Numbered from the stretch's first letter, positions 10,501-19,498 are shown. The stretch: DNA of 64,000 bases from Acidimicrobiaceae bacterium (GCA_012269985.1 JAAXJF010000024.1:1-64000), one strand, 5' to 3'. Notes: generated from the sequence alone by a model not told the origin. A program made the numbers and translations.

Positions 10501-10931
10501 ACGAGAGCGACGACGCCACCGTAGGCGCCGGTGCCGGCGAGCACGGCGTGGCGAATCGCATCGCTGGCGCGTTCAAGGCCTGGAGCTTTTCCGTACCAGA
10601 CCCCGACAACGCCCTGGTGCAGGGCATCTGCGCGGGTTGTGACGAGTTGAGATCCCATGACTGCCGTTGCCGCGTGTTCTTCGTTGATTGCTGGAATATG
10701 GCGAAGCGGAAGGTCAGCGTTAATCGATGTTGCGCGATCAACTTCATCTCCGTAGCCACCAAGAGGCGACCCGGGGTATCCGCTCACAAATGCTGCGGTA
10801 TTGAGCCCGTTGTTCTTGTCGGCCATGAGTTGCTCAAGGGGAAGCCGCGCGAGCGCTTGAACGCCGGAAAGGAACGAGGTCGTCTGCTCCTGCGTGTAAC
10901 GGTCACTCAGTGCGTAATCGTCAATCGTCAT
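7512..10931 (-). CDS. Indolepyruvate ferredoxin oxidoreductase, fused alpha/gamma subunits
   Basis: This large enzyme of 1139 residues oxidatively decarboxylates arylpyruvates (or other 2-oxo acids) to acyl-CoA while reducing ferredoxin. Regions in order: a pyrimidine-binding domain starting with GYPGSPLGGYGDE (about 50-70), a CSGCPHN motif (about 425), a TPP-binding region with NIGDGTYFHSGQ (about 490-530), a cysteine cluster CEGCGDCGRTSNC for [4Fe-4S] (about 625), and the gamma domain with GVGGTGVVTVAQVIG (about 725-765). The ATG at 10931 is chosen because homologues begin just before DYxLxDRY. An in-frame TTG at 10997 directly abuts the upstream stop and is an alternative. It converges on the FabH gene with 12 bp between stops. 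Confidence 0.88.
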   Translation of the reverse strand: MTIDDYALSDRYTQEQTTSFLSGVQALARLPLEQLMADKNNGLNTAAFVSGYPGSPLGGYGDEVDRATSINADLPLRHIPAINEEHAATAVMGSQLVTTRADALHQGVVGVWYGKAPGLERASDAIRHAVLAGTGAYGGVVALVGDDPGAKSSTVPSNSTDILAALRIPVLVPGDPAALLELGRHAISMSRAAGLWASVRVVADVADGTSSVQLDALQHHPVSPERPANLLAPTGRVISPFNLELERELIEVRLPIALDYIRLNNLNRVTAGNDRAVVGIIASGNTHRQVHEALKRLGMQSNDDIASNGIRILEMAVTYPVDTSTIKEFAHGLSELIIIEEKQPIVETAVRDILSGAANSPRIIGKSVHHADPIAPHHGTLDTGTITTALRTRLSERLGDRLAPAAPQQIHHIELTVERSPFFCSGCPHNSSTVVPEGSVVGAGIGCHTMVMLGEPGRGGDIVGVTAMGNEGSLWIGMEDFVSTDHMIQNIGDGTYFHSGQLAITSAVAAGSHMTFKLLYNGAVSMTGGQTPSGQLSPAAVAANLLRQGVTRVIVTTDDTNRHSDWPTEVDVWHRSRLIEAQEVLAATPGVTVLIHDQPCAAELRRDRKRGRAVTPTDRIVIDHRICEGCGDCGRTSNCLSVQAFDTPWGRKTRIDQNSCNLDQSCVDGDCPSFIAVDTEPSLFARLTSRMFDRNGTPTRQTSTEIPPTEPPAPTASIHRDDLAIRLTGVGGTGVVTVAQVIGTAAMLDGWSVQGIDQIGLSQKAGPVVSDIRLSRGGAVQASRLGQGDADVLIALDNLVAAGASGLGVISPTTMVVGSSTETPTASMIAHPELHLPNSDDIENTLGDATDSAKQLWADAAQITTRFLGDATTANVFVVGMAVQIGALPISLDSLSEAIRVNGAAVEANLTALRLGRLYAVGQLNIDAPSSTTAEVELPDDVIGRCAEDVKAHSGTRASQRFLDTVQRVRDIDPDPSLELTTSVATHLHQLTTYKDEYEVARLIATGDGAGASDSIADGKGVRYRLLHPPILAAMGVKRKLRFGPGWIPMFKLLRRARVLRGTPLDIFGYARVRKIERSLPGEYLELVDAITTSVSTLPYTRLVELARLPDVIRGYEELKESRVEIFRTQRTAALAELK

Positions 10932-10997
10932 GTCTCGATGCCCCCATCTACCAAACGAGTGTGATTCCACATTAGTGAGTGCCGAGAGTGCGCTCAA

Positions 10998-11747
10998 TTA
11001 GCGGGCAAGAGATATGACGATGTCGACGGTGAGGCTGATGCACGACGCAAGGACGAGGCCGATCACCGCACGGTCAAATGCTGCGCCCGATAGCCGGCGC
11101 CGAAGTGGTGGTCCGATCGGCACAGAGATAAGGACGACGGCGGAAATTGCTAGTGACACGAGCACTCTGCCCTCAAGATGACCATTCACTGCGAGGGTGA
11201 TGGTCTGAGTGGTTCCGATGAGACCAAACGCTGTGGCGATGGAAAATACGAATGCATCTCGTGGGAGCCGTAGCCCTTGATGCCATGCGGCAACGACAGG
11301 CCCCGACACACCAGATCCACCTTGGAAGATCCCAGCGACGATTCCAGCTGCAGGCGACAGTAGGCGCTCTTTTGTTTTCGGAATGTTGTGGTCGGGGTTC
11401 CGGAGACGCTGGTAGAGCCAGGTGATGATGGTGATGTTGAGCGCGATGAGCGTGATGTGTTCAGGTACAGCGCCAAGTGAGAGCGTGCCGATCACCACTC
11501 CGATTCCACCGGCAAGACAAAACGAAGTGAGACCCCGGGTTTTTGTACGTGCGTGCCAGTTAGTGCCGACAATTCCGGCGTTCTGAACAATTGAGGGTAT
11601 GGCGTGTATGGCCATCCCGGTTGCTGGTGACCCGAAGCGTGAGCTGATGGGGAGCGCGATGAGTGGGAGGCCCATTCCGGTGACGCTCTTCACGACGGCG
11701 CCGAGACAGACGGCGATTCCGATGATGATGAGATCAAGTACCGACAT
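10998..11747 (-). CDS. TauE/SafE family sulfite/anion exporter-like permease
   Basis: This integral membrane protein (249 residues) has seven to eight hydrophobic segments in the TauE/SafE pattern, including GAVVKSVTGMGLPLIALP near the N terminus and GIVAGIFQGGSGVSGP at the start of the second half. Members export sulfite, sulfoacetate or other small organic anions. The substrate cannot be read from the sequence. It lies upstream of the oxidoreductase on the same strand and may be co-transcribed with it. Confidence 0.8.
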   Translation of the reverse strand: MSVLDLIIIGIAVCLGAVVKSVTGMGLPLIALPISSRFGSPATGMAIHAIPSIVQNAGIVGTNWHARTKTRGLTSFCLAGGIGVVIGTLSLGAVPEHITLIALNITIITWLYQRLRNPDHNIPKTKERLLSPAAGIVAGIFQGGSGVSGPVVAAWHQGLRLPRDAFVFSIATAFGLIGTTQTITLAVNGHLEGRVLVSLAISAVVLISVPIGPPLRRRLSGAAFDRAVIGLVLASCISLTVDIVISLAR

Positions 11748-11874
11748 CAGATGACTGAGGGGGATGAGTGAGGTGTTGCTTGCGCGGTCAACGTGTTGCC
11801 GCTTGAGCGGCGGTGAGCCGAGGTGAACTTCTCATGGGATACCGACTCGTGTAGCGACATGTGTTCGGAGCGAG
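11748..11874. other. Intergenic region between S9 peptidase and TauE-like gene
   Basis: This 127-bp gap has no convincing ORF. It contains a short perfect inverted repeat (arms GCCGC/GCGGC around TTGA, 11798-11811) without a following T-run on either strand. It is therefore a weak hairpin rather than a clear terminator. I see no clear promoter for the TauE-like gene. Confidence 0.4.
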
Positions 11875-13980
11875 TTAGTGGTTTTGGGAAGACGATAGGT
11901 GCTGACGGATGAAGTCCAGTTGAAGATTGAGGAGATGTTCAGCAACGACTTCTTGAGGGGTCATGTGACTCACCCCAGCGAGTGGGAGAACAGAATGAGG
12001 AGCGCCGATCGACAGCAGTGCAGACGACAGTTGCAGGGTGTGAGCGGCAACAACGTTGTCGTCAGCGAGACCGTGAATGAGCAACAGCGGTCGTTCGAGT
12101 GACTCGAGATCTTCGATGAGCGATGATCGTCGATAGGCGGTGTCATCGACCGCCGGATTCCCGAGATATCGCTCAGTGTAGTGAGTGTCGTACCAGCGCC
12201 ATTCGGTGACTGGTGCTCCGGCGACAGCAACATGAAAGCGATCAGGCCTTCGCATGACTGCGAGCGCCGAGAGGTAACCGCCAAAACTCCATCCTCGGAT
12301 TGCAACCCGTGAGAGATCGAGGGTGCAGCCGAGGTGTGTTTCGCAGTGCTTCGCTGCGATGTCGAGTGCGGTCACTTGGTCATCGAGAACCGGTGACGCG
12401 AGGTCTCCATGGACTGCACGTTCCCACGACGATCCTCGGCCCGGGGTGCCTCGGCCATCGCAAATGACGACAGCGAACCCTTGATCGGCGAACCATTGGG
12501 AGTTGAGATGTGCACGTTGCGATCGAACGACCCGCAGCGCGTGCGGGCCGCCGTAGGGGTCAACAAGCACCGGTAATGGGCCGGTGATCGGCGTTGAGGG
12601 AAGCAGAATCGCAACGTCGAGCGCGTGACCGTCTTCTGCGATGCCTCGAGCGATCGTCACGTGTGGTTCGCAGAGAGGGTGTTCTGAAAATGATGCGAGC
12701 TGATGTCCATTTGGAAGTGTCCACGGCTGACCTGCTTGGTGAAGGTCTGCGGTTTTCGTGATGGCGAATTCGGTGGTTCCGGCCGCTTGTGCGAAGACGT
12801 CGCCGCCAACGAGTTCGGAAAGGCCACCCTCGCGGTGCCAGACCCAAAGGTGTTGAACAGTGCTGTTGTCGATCGGGTTCGCGGTGAACAGCACGCCATC
12901 GTGATGAGCGTGAATAACCGACCGGACTTGAAGGTCGGCAGGTGTGACCGGTTCACCATCAATGATGAGGCGACGGGCACCATCTCGGTCTGCTGCGGTC
13001 ACGACGTTGTCGAGCCCGATTCCAACGGGTGTGCCCGGAACAAGTTCAACCCAGTGCTCATCTTCGTCGTGCCAGATAGTGATGGTTGACCCGTCCATCG
13101 GATCAACCCGAAGCGCATTGAGAGTTCGTTGATCACGCGATTGCACCGCCAAGAGAGGCCCAAATGAGTCCCACGACGCTCTCGCCACGTATTCGAAGGC
13201 AGCGGCGTCCCACTCGACTGGAGTTAGCGCTCCTGATGAGAGATCGACAAGATGGAAGGTGGCCGTGGCATTTGCAGTTCCAGCCGCCGGGTATTTCATC
13301 GACTGGTGTTGTGCCCAGGGCTGCGCCGGGTCGCTGAGTGACCACTCCGACACGGGGCTGTTATCGACCCGGGCGACGAGAAGTTGTGTGCCATCTGGCG
13401 ACCACCAATGCCCGCGCATCCGTCCCATTTCCTCAGCGGCAATGAACTCGGCCACACCCCACCTGATGTCAGCGCTGTCGCTACTGAGTTCGATGAGCGG
13501 TGTCTGGGGTGCCGCTATCGATACGACCTTAAATGTGGTGCCGGTCACGACGGCGAGGTGTTGACCATCCGGCGAGAGTCGCGGATCAAAGGCTCCAGCA
13601 CCAACGTCAACTGCGGTGAGTTCGCCTGTGGCGAGGTCGACCCGAAAGACGCTTCCCGACACGGTGAACACTGCGGTCGTGCAGCCATGGTCAGTGTCGT
13701 ATGAGGTGATGCCCTCGGCCGACTCTCGGAGGCGTTCACGAACGGCCCGCTCGGCATCTGAGCGTTCTGAGTTGGTGTTGAGTTCGCTGGGGTCGACAAT
13801 GAGCCGCTCGCGACCTGTGTTCGAATCACATGCCCAGAGGCAAGTGATGGGGTCGCTACCGCTCTTTGATCGCGCAAAGAACACGGTTGAGTGGTCAGGA
13901 CTAATCCGGAGGTCGCGTGGCTCGCCAAGGGAGAAGCGGCGCGTGCGGGCGTACTGGCGTGGGAAGGAGTCGGTGGTCAC
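11875..13980 (-). CDS. Dipeptidyl peptidase IV-like S9 serine peptidase
   Basis: The protein of 701 residues has a beta-propeller N-terminal half and an alpha/beta-hydrolase C-terminal domain. The double-Glu motif AAEEMGRMRGHWWSPDG matches the DPP IV substrate-anchoring region. The catalytic Ser lies in RGWSFGGYLSALAV, the Asp in HGLADDNVV and the His in GVSHMT. It probably releases Xaa-Pro dipeptides from peptide N termini. No signal peptide is obvious, so a cytoplasmic location is inferred. The GTG start overlaps the nucleoside hydrolase stop by four bases (GTGA), placing it second in a two-gene operon. Confidence 0.87.
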   Translation of the reverse strand: MTTDSFPRQYARTRRFSLGEPRDLRISPDHSTVFFARSKSGSDPITCLWACDSNTGRERLIVDPSELNTNSERSDAERAVRERLRESAEGITSYDTDHGCTTAVFTVSGSVFRVDLATGELTAVDVGAGAFDPRLSPDGQHLAVVTGTTFKVVSIAAPQTPLIELSSDSADIRWGVAEFIAAEEMGRMRGHWWSPDGTQLLVARVDNSPVSEWSLSDPAQPWAQHQSMKYPAAGTANATATFHLVDLSSGALTPVEWDAAAFEYVARASWDSFGPLLAVQSRDQRTLNALRVDPMDGSTITIWHDEDEHWVELVPGTPVGIGLDNVVTAADRDGARRLIIDGEPVTPADLQVRSVIHAHHDGVLFTANPIDNSTVQHLWVWHREGGLSELVGGDVFAQAAGTTEFAITKTADLHQAGQPWTLPNGHQLASFSEHPLCEPHVTIARGIAEDGHALDVAILLPSTPITGPLPVLVDPYGGPHALRVVRSQRAHLNSQWFADQGFAVVICDGRGTPGRGSSWERAVHGDLASPVLDDQVTALDIAAKHCETHLGCTLDLSRVAIRGWSFGGYLSALAVMRRPDRFHVAVAGAPVTEWRWYDTHYTERYLGNPAVDDTAYRRSSLIEDLESLERPLLLIHGLADDNVVAAHTLQLSSALLSIGAPHSVLPLAGVSHMTPQEVVAEHLLNLQLDFIRQHLSSSQNH

Positions 13981-14924
13981 CGCTCAACGCTTCCCGCAGC
14001 GATCGCCGCTGCGGCGACATCCCAGGCGGCATCCGCGTCAACCTTGGTGAGCACCGTGCAGTTCGCAGCGGGCCGATCGATGAGGGTTCGTTGATCGACA
14101 ACGGTCATTCCTCGAGTGTGATCGCCGTCGATAACGACGTCGACGAATCGTTCTTCCGACTCGAACAGCTGACGATGGCTGAGCGCGAGCACCGCAAGAG
14201 GATCGTGAACGGCTGCGCCTTCCATGTCGTCGTGACGTGAGTTGTAATTCGCAGAAAAGAAATCGAATAAGCCGGAGAGCACGTGTGCGAGTTGCCCGTC
14301 AATTGATTTCACCTGTTCGATGCGGGGCGCGGTCGCTTGAAACTGGTGGGTGACGTCGAGGCCAGCCATGATGAGAGGGAGGCCCGAGTTGACGACGACC
14401 GCAGCCGCATGCGGGTCAGCCCAGAAATTGAATTCAGACATCGCAGTGCGATTTCCAAATGTGCCGCCACCCATAAAGGAGATGCCGGCGATGTGGTCTC
14501 CGAGCGAGGGGTCGCTTCGCAGCGCAAGAGCAATATTCGTCATCGGCCCAGTGACGACAAGGTGGCAGCCAGGGTTGGAGCGGGCAGTTTCGATAAGGAA
14601 TTGAATGCCGTCGGTTCCATCAAGCGGCCGAGTCGGTTCGGGAAGGTCAGCGCCGTCAAGACCACTTTCGCCGTGGACGTATCCGGCAAATGCTGGCTCG
14701 ACCACCATTGGCCGACCGGCCCCTGAGTGCACCTCGACGTCAAGGTCGAGCATGTGTCGAAGCACTCGGGCGTTGTGAGTGGTCCTGTCGAGTGGGGCAT
14801 TACCCGCCACCGTTGTGATGCCCAGTAACTCGCATGTGTGTGCGGCGACAACGATCGCAACCGCGTCGTCGTGGCCGGGATCGCAATCGAGGATGATGCG
14901 GGGCTTCGTAGATGAACTCGTCAT
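13977..14924 (-). CDS. Inosine-uridine preferring nucleoside hydrolase
   Basis: This protein of 315 residues belongs to the IUNH family, which hydrolyses ribonucleosides to base plus ribose in purine/pyrimidine salvage. The calcium-binding signature DCDPGHDDA is at the N terminus, followed by the TTVAGN and VVTGPMTNIALAL motifs. It is the first gene of a pair with the DPP IV-like peptidase, suggesting a shared nutrient-scavenging role. A CATGAT box six bases before the ATG resembles the window's short-leader promoters. Confidence 0.87.
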   Translation of the reverse strand: MTSSSTKPRIILDCDPGHDDAVAIVVAAHTCELLGITTVAGNAPLDRTTHNARVLRHMLDLDVEVHSGAGRPMVVEPAFAGYVHGESGLDGADLPEPTRPLDGTDGIQFLIETARSNPGCHLVVTGPMTNIALALRSDPSLGDHIAGISFMGGGTFGNRTAMSEFNFWADPHAAAVVVNSGLPLIMAGLDVTHQFQATAPRIEQVKSIDGQLAHVLSGLFDFFSANYNSRHDDMEGAAVHDPLAVLALSHRQLFESEERFVDVVIDGDHTRGMTVVDQRTLIDRPAANCTVLTKVDADAAWDVAAAAIAAGSVER

Positions 14925-14967
14925 GGTGTGATCATGCCACCTCTCAGTAGGTCACGTCACTGCCGAC

Positions 14968-16488
14968 TTAGTTCATGGGTTCAAAGCGGTGATCGCTCAT
15001 CACCTGAACAACCTCACCCACGTGCTCGCCCTCGAGAAGGTGAGCGAGCAGTGCGGGGTCGTCACTCTTGCCAAATGTGCGCCGGCCATCGGCAAGTCTG
15101 ATCGCGGCCCAGGCGGTTTCTGGCTGAGATGTCCGTCCGTGCATGACGGTGTAGGCCTCGATGTGTGTGGTGCTGTCGTGAGATGCGGTTTCAGCGTCAG
15201 CCCAGCCCGCCTTGGGAAGAGCATCGATCTCGTCTTGAGGCTCGGCATGTCTGAAATCTTGAGATGGCGGTGTCGTCGAATAGGTGCCAAACGCATGCTT
15301 CGTCACGAACCCGCCGTTGGCCCACACCAGACCTGTAGATCCTGGGTCGTTGCGGAGGGTCTCGACCATCGTCGCAATCGAATGCATGACGTATTCATTC
15401 CATGGTCCGCCAGCAAATGAGAGCCCGCCGGTCTGAGTGAGTGGACGGCTTTCGCTGTACGGGTCGATACCGAGAGAGCGAGCACCGAGTTGCACCGCCG
15501 AAGGAAAGCACGAGTAGAGATCGAGATGAGCGATGTCATCGATATCGAGCGAGGCCAACTCGAGTGCGTGTCGACCACCCAACTCAACGGCAGGTGTCTG
15601 AGAGAAATTGTCACGATCGGTGATGAACGGATGTTCGTGGCAGTCAGAACCACTGTGGGGGAAGACCCAGTGGTCTCTTGGCGCCCCGAGTGACTCCGCA
15701 TGCTCAGCCGAACAAATGATGATCGCTGCTGCCATGTCAACGTCATTATTCGAGTTCATCGCTTTTGTGTAGGGGTAACCGACCATGCGGTTTGACTCTG
15801 ATGGCGTGGTGATCTCACTCGGGCTCAGTGATTGTCGCAGCCAGGCATTCGGGTTCTGCTCTGCAACGGCACTAAATGCTGACCACATACGACCGACATC
15901 GGCGAGGTGTTGCTCAGGGCTGACACCCCGGGCAGCTCTGATTGCTGTTTCAAACATCGGGTAGACCTGCACCGGCATGATGAGACCCAGCTCGGTCTCC
16001 TCTGCGTTTGACATTTGCAGGTCGTGACCCCATGTTTCTGGTGGTTCCTGTTCAAGTACTTCTGGATCAACTTTTGGCCAGTCGAGATCGACACCGTGCT
16101 TTCTGGCCCGCATTCGTGAGCGCCATGTTTCGCCGCCGACAAGAAGTGCGCAGTCAAGTTCTCCTCGAAGGATTCGTTGTGAGGCAGAGTTGACGAGGGA
16201 TTGAGGCGAGTTGCCGCCCATTGGGGTGACGACTCGGCGAGGGCTAATACCGAGCCGGTCGGCCACAACCCGGGCCGGGTCGCCGTATCGCCACGACAAG
16301 GTGTGCACGATTGCGAGCACATCAGCTGAACGAATCGGGTCACCAGTTGAGGTTGCATCCTCGGCCGCTGATCTGATGGCGTTCGCCATCAAAACGGTTG
16401 CATCGGCGGCCTCACTCGGGTCGTCGACCCGCTGTTGCACTTGGCCGACGCCGATGATCACTGGTGTACGAGCTGAGATTGTTGGCAC
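14968..16488 (-). CDS. Thiolase-superfamily acetyl-CoA acetyltransferase-like protein lacking the nucleophile Cys
   Basis: This thiolase-fold protein (506 residues from the chosen start) belongs to the actinobacterial acetyl-CoA acetyltransferase/SCP2-thiolase-like group with an extra C-terminal domain. It begins TPVIIGVGQVQQR. The segment aligning with the thiolase nucleophile reads GGNSPQSLVNSAS, with no Cys, while a late GGLSFAGGPWNEY motif is kept. The exact reaction is uncertain. The start is set at the GTG at 16488, because a TAGGGT -10 box lies seven bases before it. The first GTG in frame is at 16506. It is divergent from rpiB. Confidence 0.78.
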   Translation of the reverse strand: MPTISARTPVIIGVGQVQQRVDDPSEAADATVLMANAIRSAAEDATSTGDPIRSADVLAIVHTLSWRYGDPARVVADRLGISPRRVVTPMGGNSPQSLVNSASQRILRGELDCALLVGGETWRSRMRARKHGVDLDWPKVDPEVLEQEPPETWGHDLQMSNAEETELGLIMPVQVYPMFETAIRAARGVSPEQHLADVGRMWSAFSAVAEQNPNAWLRQSLSPSEITTPSESNRMVGYPYTKAMNSNNDVDMAAAIIICSAEHAESLGAPRDHWVFPHSGSDCHEHPFITDRDNFSQTPAVELGGRHALELASLDIDDIAHLDLYSCFPSAVQLGARSLGIDPYSESRPLTQTGGLSFAGGPWNEYVMHSIATMVETLRNDPGSTGLVWANGGFVTKHAFGTYSTTPPSQDFRHAEPQDEIDALPKAGWADAETASHDSTTHIEAYTVMHGRTSQPETAWAAIRLADGRRTFGKSDDPALLAHLLEGEHVGEVVQVMSDHRFEPMN

Positions 16489-16495
16489 GTCCGTG

Positions 16496-16501
16496 ACCCT
16501 A
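16496..16501 (-). promoter_or_regulatory. -10 box of thiolase-like gene, leaderless start
   Basis: The minus-strand hexamer TAGGGT lies 7 bases before GTG 16488. This predicts transcription starting at or next to the start codon. Confidence 0.5.
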
Positions 16502-16515
16502 GGCACGTTCGGCCG

Positions 16516-16521
16516 TACACT
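16516..16521 (+). promoter_or_regulatory. -10 box of rpiB, leaderless start
   Basis: TACACT lies 8 bases before the rpiB GTG. No Shine-Dalgarno sequence fits in between, so a leaderless message is predicted. Confidence 0.55.
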
Positions 16522-16529
16522 TTGCAGTC

Positions 16530-16976
16530 GTGGCGACCATCTCTTTCGGCTGTGATCACGCCGGCTTCGAACTTAAACAACACCTCATTGCCTATGTCGA
16601 AGCGTCGGGGCACCACGTGATCGACCACGGGACACACTCCACCGACAGCGTCGACTATCCAGGATTTTGTTCAGCTGCCGGACGATCTGTGCGCGATGGC
16701 GAAGCTGATGTCGGCATCGTGCTCGGAGGAAGCGGGCAGGGCGAACAGTTGGCGGCAAATAAGGTCCGAGGTGTTCGGGCCGCGTTGTGCAATTGCCTGT
16801 ACACCGCCCGCATGGCACGACAACACAACGATGCCAACGTGCTGTCGATTGGTGCTCGAGTTGTCGGTGTGGGGCTCGCCGAAGAAATTGTTGACACCTT
16901 TCTTTCAGCCGAGTTTGAGGGAGGTCGTCACGCAAGAAGAGTCGATCAACTCACCGCTCTCGAGGAGGAGTTCTAA
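16530..16976 (+). CDS. rpiB: Ribose-5-phosphate isomerase B
   Basis: RpiB (148 residues) interconverts ribose-5-phosphate and ribulose-5-phosphate in the pentose phosphate pathway. The CDHAG motif is near the N terminus. The anion-hole loop reads [13 protein letters not shown] as in mycobacterial RpiB, where a Glu rather than the Cys of E. coli RpiB acts as base. The GTG start has a -10 box eight bases upstream. glyA follows two bases after the stop, with its ribosome site (GAGGAGGAG) inside the rpiB 3' end. Confidence 0.9.
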   Translation: MATISFGCDHAGFELKQHLIAYVEASGHHVIDHGTHSTDSVDYPGFCSAAGRSVRDGEADVGIVLGGSGQGEQLAANKVRGVRAALCNCLYTARMARQHNDANVLSIGARVVGVGLAEEIVDTFLSAEFEGGRHARRVDQLTALEEEF

Positions 16977-16978
16977 CC

Positions 16979-18220
16979 ATGCCGTTCCCGTCTGATGCGC
17001 AGCCCGACCTCGAAGTTGAGGCGTTGCTCGAGGCCGAGTTTGATCGACAGCAAACGGGTCTGCAGCTCATTGCGAGCGAAAATTTCACTTCCCCTGCGGT
17101 CATGAAGGCGGTTGGGTCAATTCTCACCAACAAATATGCAGAGGGCTACCCGGGCAAGCGTTACTACGGAGGCAACCAGATCGTCGACTCGATTGAGTCG
17201 ATTGCGATTGAAAGAGTGAAACGTTTGTTTGGAGCCGACCACGCAAATGTGCAGCCACACTCCGGTGCTAACGCAAATATGTGCGTGTATCAGGCGTTGC
17301 TGTCACCCGGTGACACCGTGCTCGGGCTCAGTCTTGACCACGGGGGCCATCTCACTCATGGTTCCCCGGTAAATGCAAGCGGGCTGCTCTACAACTTTGT
17401 GTCGTTTGGTGTTGGTGCTGAGGAACGTATCGACATGGACCGTGTTCGTGAGCTCGCGGTAGAGCACCGACCAAAACTCATCGTGGCGGGTACGACGAGT
17501 TACCCACGCCGGCTCGACCCTGAGCCGTTCAAAAAGATTGCCGATGAGGTCGGTGCGTTGTTGCTGTTTGACATTGCTCACCTCGCTGGGCTCGTTGCGG
17601 GTGGCGCCCACCCAAACCCGGTTCCGTTCGCTGATGTCGTGACGTTTACGACACACAAGACCTTGCGAGGCCCTCGTGGTGGATGCATTCTGGCGAAAGC
17701 TGAGCATGCTGCGGCAATTGATAAAGCGGTGTTTCCAGGTTGGCAAGGCGGCCCGTTAGAGCATGTGATTGCGGGCAAAGCAATTGCGTTTAAAGAAGCG
17801 GCGTCGCCGGAGTTCGGCGAATACGCACACCGCATTGTCTCGAACGCCTCTCAACTTGCCGACTGTCTCGCTGGTCACGGGTTCAGAATGGTGTCGGGTG
17901 GCACCGACACTCACATGATCGTCGTTGATCTCCAGCCCTTTGACGCCGAACTGACGGGCAAGGAAGCGCAGGCGGTTCTCGATGATGCAGGTATCACGTT
18001 GAATAAGAACACGGTTCCCGACGACCCTCGAAGCCCATTTGTGACGAGCGGTGTTCGCATCGGGACACCGTCGGTGACGACCCAGGGAATGGGGGCTGTC
18101 GAAATGCCGGTGATCGCTGATCTCATCGCTCGAACACTGCGTGATCGAAGCGATGCGCAAGTGGTCGCTGAGGTCCGTCGAGAGGTTGCTGATCTCTGTG
18201 AGAGGTTCCCGGCGTACTGA
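16979..18220 (+). CDS. glyA: Serine hydroxymethyltransferase
   Basis: GlyA (413 residues) converts serine and tetrahydrofolate to glycine and 5,10-methylene-THF, the main one-carbon source. Diagnostic segments are [24 protein letters not shown], the metal/PLP site [14 protein letters not shown] and the Schiff-base Lys in [15 protein letters not shown]. The ATG follows a strong purine-rich site (GAGGAGGAG) located in rpiB. The order rpiB-glyA-wecA-atp resembles the glyA-wecA-atp arrangement known in actinobacteria. Confidence 0.93.
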   Translation: MPFPSDAQPDLEVEALLEAEFDRQQTGLQLIASENFTSPAVMKAVGSILTNKYAEGYPGKRYYGGNQIVDSIESIAIERVKRLFGADHANVQPHSGANANMCVYQALLSPGDTVLGLSLDHGGHLTHGSPVNASGLLYNFVSFGVGAEERIDMDRVRELAVEHRPKLIVAGTTSYPRRLDPEPFKKIADEVGALLLFDIAHLAGLVAGGAHPNPVPFADVVTFTTHKTLRGPRGGCILAKAEHAAAIDKAVFPGWQGGPLEHVIAGKAIAFKEAASPEFGEYAHRIVSNASQLADCLAGHGFRMVSGGTDTHMIVVDLQPFDAELTGKEAQAVLDDAGITLNKNTVPDDPRSPFVTSGVRIGTPSVTTQGMGAVEMPVIADLIARTLRDRSDAQVVAEVRREVADLCERFPAY

Positions 18221-18233
18221 GCCGTATCGGGTC

Positions 18234-18239
18234 TAAGGT
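18234..18239 (+). promoter_or_regulatory. -10 box of wecA-like gene, leaderless start
   Basis: TAAGGT lies exactly six bases before the ATG at 18246. A separate leaderless transcript is possible in addition to read-through from glyA. Confidence 0.45.
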
Positions 18240-18245
18240 CACGCC

Positions 18246-19415
18246 ATGCCGAGCCTCTTTGACTACCTCATCATTGGGTTCGTGGCGGCCGCAGTCACGT
18301 TTCTGACCACTCCTGTCGTGAGCAAGATCGCGCAGCGACGAGGTTGGGTTGCGCAACCTAATGACCGAAGTGTCCACACAACAGCGATTCCGAACGTCGG
18401 TGGTCTCGGAATGTTGCTCGGGCTTGTAATTGCGCTTGCGCTCGCACAGTCACTTGGCCGTTTCGACGCCCTTTTCGATGGGAGCATCGAACACATTGGT
18501 GTCATTCTCGCTGTGCTTGCCATCACCGCCATTGGATTCTTCGACGACACTCGAGATCTTGCTCCTCCGGCCAAAGTGACTGGCATCGTCGTTGCCGCAA
18601 TGTTGTTGACGTGGTTTGGGGCGACGATGTACTACTTCCGCGTTCCTTATCTGGACGTGTTTATTTTGTCGGGTGACTGGCAGCCGGTGGTGACCGTTAT
18701 CTGGTTGCTAGGTATGACTCAAGCGATCAATTTGATCGATGGCCTTGATGGGTTGGCCGCAGGAATCGTCGCAATCGGTGCAGGAGCGTTTTTTCTGTAC
18801 GCATTCAAATTGTCGGATCTTGGGCTCTTGAGCCAGCCCAACTTGGGGCCTCTCGTCGCAATCATCGCTGCAGGAATTGCGATTGGATTCCTTCCGCATA
18901 ATTTCAACCCGGCGACCATCTTTATGGGTGACGGGGGAGCGTTCCTTCTTGGTCTCCTCCTTGCGGTTGCGACGGGCATGGTTGGAGGCCGAGCTGATCC
19001 ATTGACCCAGGCGTTCGTCGGCCAAACGTTTTTCTTCCTTGCTCCGTTGGCGATCCCAGTGCTCATTCTTGGTGTCCCAATTCTCGACACGCTGTTTGCG
19101 ATCGTGCGTCGTGCCTCACAGCGCCAAGCGATTGACGTTGCCGATAAGGGCCATCTTCATCACCGTCTGATGAACCTTGGTCATGGTCACCGTCGAAGTG
19201 TTGCCATCTTGTGGACGTGGACGGCGTTGCTGTCAGCATTCACGCTGTATCCGGTGCTCACAGGCACCAACCCGACGTATCTGCCATTTGGAATGGGGGC
19301 GATCGCGATCGTGTTGTTCACGGTGCTGCATCCGAGCGTGCGCCGAAAGCGGGCTGAAGAGATTGAGGCGGCACTGCTTCGACCGGCATCTGAGCAGATC
19401 ACCTCAGAAGACTGA
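18246..19415 (+). CDS. wecA: Undecaprenyl-phosphate N-acetylglucosaminyl-1-phosphate transferase (WecA/Rfe type)
   Basis: This polytopic membrane protein (389 residues, about ten or eleven membrane segments) transfers a sugar-1-phosphate from its UDP-sugar to undecaprenyl (decaprenyl) phosphate to start cell-wall polymer linkage. Signature motifs are GFFDDTRDL, NLIDGLDGLAAG, FMGDGGAFLLG and the cytoplasmic His-rich DKGHLHHRLMNLGHGHR loop. The last loop separates WecA/Rfe from MraY. A gene of this type directly before the ATP synthase operon is known in actinobacteria, including mycobacteria and streptomycetes. Confidence 0.87.
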   Translation: MPSLFDYLIIGFVAAAVTFLTTPVVSKIAQRRGWVAQPNDRSVHTTAIPNVGGLGMLLGLVIALALAQSLGRFDALFDGSIEHIGVILAVLAITAIGFFDDTRDLAPPAKVTGIVVAAMLLTWFGATMYYFRVPYLDVFILSGDWQPVVTVIWLLGMTQAINLIDGLDGLAAGIVAIGAGAFFLYAFKLSDLGLLSQPNLGPLVAIIAAGIAIGFLPHNFNPATIFMGDGGAFLLGLLLAVATGMVGGRADPLTQAFVGQTFFFLAPLAIPVLILGVPILDTLFAIVRRASQRQAIDVADKGHLHHRLMNLGHGHRRSVAILWTWTALLSAFTLYPVLTGTNPTYLPFGMGAIAIVLFTVLHPSVRRKRAEEIEAALLRPASEQITSED

Positions 19416-19468
19416 ACTTTGCGCTTCTTCCCCGATGGAAAATGCCAAGAAACTGCAACACGAGATGG

Positions 19469-19498
19469 TTGCGAATGCCGGTGGACATCGTCTAGTTT
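19469..19498 (+). promoter_or_regulatory. Candidate promoter of the ATP synthase operon
   Basis: TTGCGA (19469-19474) and TAGTTT (19493-19498) are 18 bases apart. This is one of few sites in the window with a plausible -35 box as well as a -10. Transcription would start near 19505. Confidence 0.45.

Noticed and set aside
11798-11811. Terminator after the DPP IV-like gene
   Set aside because: The five-base-pair hairpin is not followed by a T-run on the minus strand.
13800-13840. tRNA-like GTTCGAATC string
   Set aside because: It lies inside the DPP IV-like coding sequence, with no flanking acceptor or anticodon stems.
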